A stretch of 59,136 nt of DNA. Source: Gamarada debralockiae (taxonomy: Eukaryota; Ascomycota; Leotiomycetes; Helotiales; Hyphodiscaceae). The position numbers and the translations under genes were made by a program. Positions 58,682 to 59,136 of the stretch are shown here, one piece after another (position 1 is the stretch's first letter; the number at the start of each line of letters is the position of its first letter). The stretch lies in contig NXFV01000796.1 of NCBI GenBank assembly GCA_002803225.1, positions 1 to 59,136 of the forward strand, in the 5' to 3' direction. The notes beneath the pieces were generated by a model that did no database searches, had not been told where the DNA came from, and worked only from the letters and a program-made list of their open reading frames with translations.

Positions 58682-58924
58682 TTAAATATATCTAAGCCAT
58701 TCCTTGAAAGTATGCAGCCCATACACTCTCGCCTGAGTCAAAGCCTCTGAATCCGTCTCGTTTGCCAGCATAACATCTGCAACATGCGTAAAATACCCAA
58801 TAACTATAGTCCGACTATACTCACGACTACCCCCTGGATTCCAAGAATCCGGACAAAGATTCGTAACAGGATCAAACAACCATCGAGACAAGCAATCTCT
58901 TCGCACTTCGCAAATTCTGCACAT
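58682..58924 (-). CDS. Possible C-terminal exon of a gene running off the window
   Basis: An 80-codon frame (MCRICEVRRDCLSRWLFDPVT to ...HTFKEWLRYI) with three cysteines. No domain is recognised. Its composition is protein-like and no start with a normal 5' region is visible before the window end, so it may be the last exon of a minus-strand gene whose start is outside. Uncertain. Confidence 0.3.
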   Translation of the reverse strand: MCRICEVRRDCLSRWLFDPVTNLCPDSWNPGGSREYSRTIVIGYFTHVADVMLANETDSEALTQARVYGLHTFKEWLRYI

Positions 58925-59117
58925 CGAGACCTAGCTTTTTTTGGTATTCGGCGCTTCCAGTGATGGCATCAATCCCGAAACTAGCTGGCAGTAAGGACCC
59001 ATGACGCGTTTTTGCGTGTAATCTGGAAGGATTATAGCCCTAGATCGAATCTGCTCTTGAGTATCAGATAGGTATTTGCAGCGGAGGTATAGCCAGTGAT
59101 CGATATTTTTGTCCCCC

Positions 59118-59136
59118 GGGGGGGGGGGGGGGGGGG
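59118..59136. repeat. Poly-G run at the window end
   Basis: Nineteen G in a row directly after GTCCCCC at the end of the sequence. This looks like a contig edge or sequencing artefact and not telomere, since no TTAGGG-type unit is present. Confidence 0.8.

Noticed and set aside
1..59136. tRNA, rRNA, CRISPR arrays, telomere repeats, full-length transposase or reverse transcriptase
   Set aside because: Looked for by eye on both strands and not found; only short hairpin elements and microsatellites were seen. A tRNAscan or RepeatMasker run would be decisive.

Overview
The window is nuclear DNA of a filamentous ascomycete. Many genes carry short GT-AG introns of about 45-70 bases. The gene content is typical of these fungi: a HET-domain protein, a SAT4/rhodopsin-like membrane protein, Fungal_trans_2-type transcription factor relics, CBM18-GH18 chitinase, GH55-LysM-WSC glucanase, PET191 and a CTI6-like PHD protein. 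Several unnamed protein families look like those common in Leotiomycetes (Helotiales). That placement is inference from memory of the families, not a search result.

Layout. 0-6 kb: the end of a miniature inverted-repeat element at base 1, an O-methyltransferase gene (-), two 109-bp hairpin elements, and a rhodopsin-like integral membrane protein gene (+). 7.7-8.9 kb: a badly decayed secreted-protein gene. 9.2-12.4 kb: PET191 (-) and a sterol esterase/lipase (+). 13-23 kb: a HET-domain gene (-), a small Cys/His protein, a pyrimidine microsatellite, and a large C2H2 zinc finger + kinase + degenerate second kinase protein (+). 24-30 kb: a small secreted protein with a broken frame, a CTI6-like PHD protein (-) and a low-complexity nuclear-type protein (+). 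31-34.5 kb: isovaleryl-CoA dehydrogenase (-) and methylcrotonoyl-CoA carboxylase beta subunit (+), two consecutive-pathway leucine catabolic genes sharing a promoter of about 270 bp. 34.5-44.8 kb: a gene-poor stretch with two transcription-factor relics and one intact gene of unknown function. 44.8-46 kb: a lineage-type hypothetical gene. 46.2-58.5 kb: a divergent cell-wall pair, a subgroup-C-like chitinase (-) and a secreted GH55 beta-1,3-glucanase with three LysM and two WSC domains (+). The last bases are a run of 19 G that looks like a contig-end artefact.

The most interesting parts are the divergent chitinase/GH55-LysM-WSC pair (chitin binding and cutting next to glucan cutting with chitin-binding modules), the zinc finger-kinase-pseudokinase protein about 2 kb from a HET gene, the related hairpin elements at 0-4.1 kb, and the number of genes seen in the act of decay. 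No tRNA, rRNA, CRISPR array or autonomous transposon was recognised.
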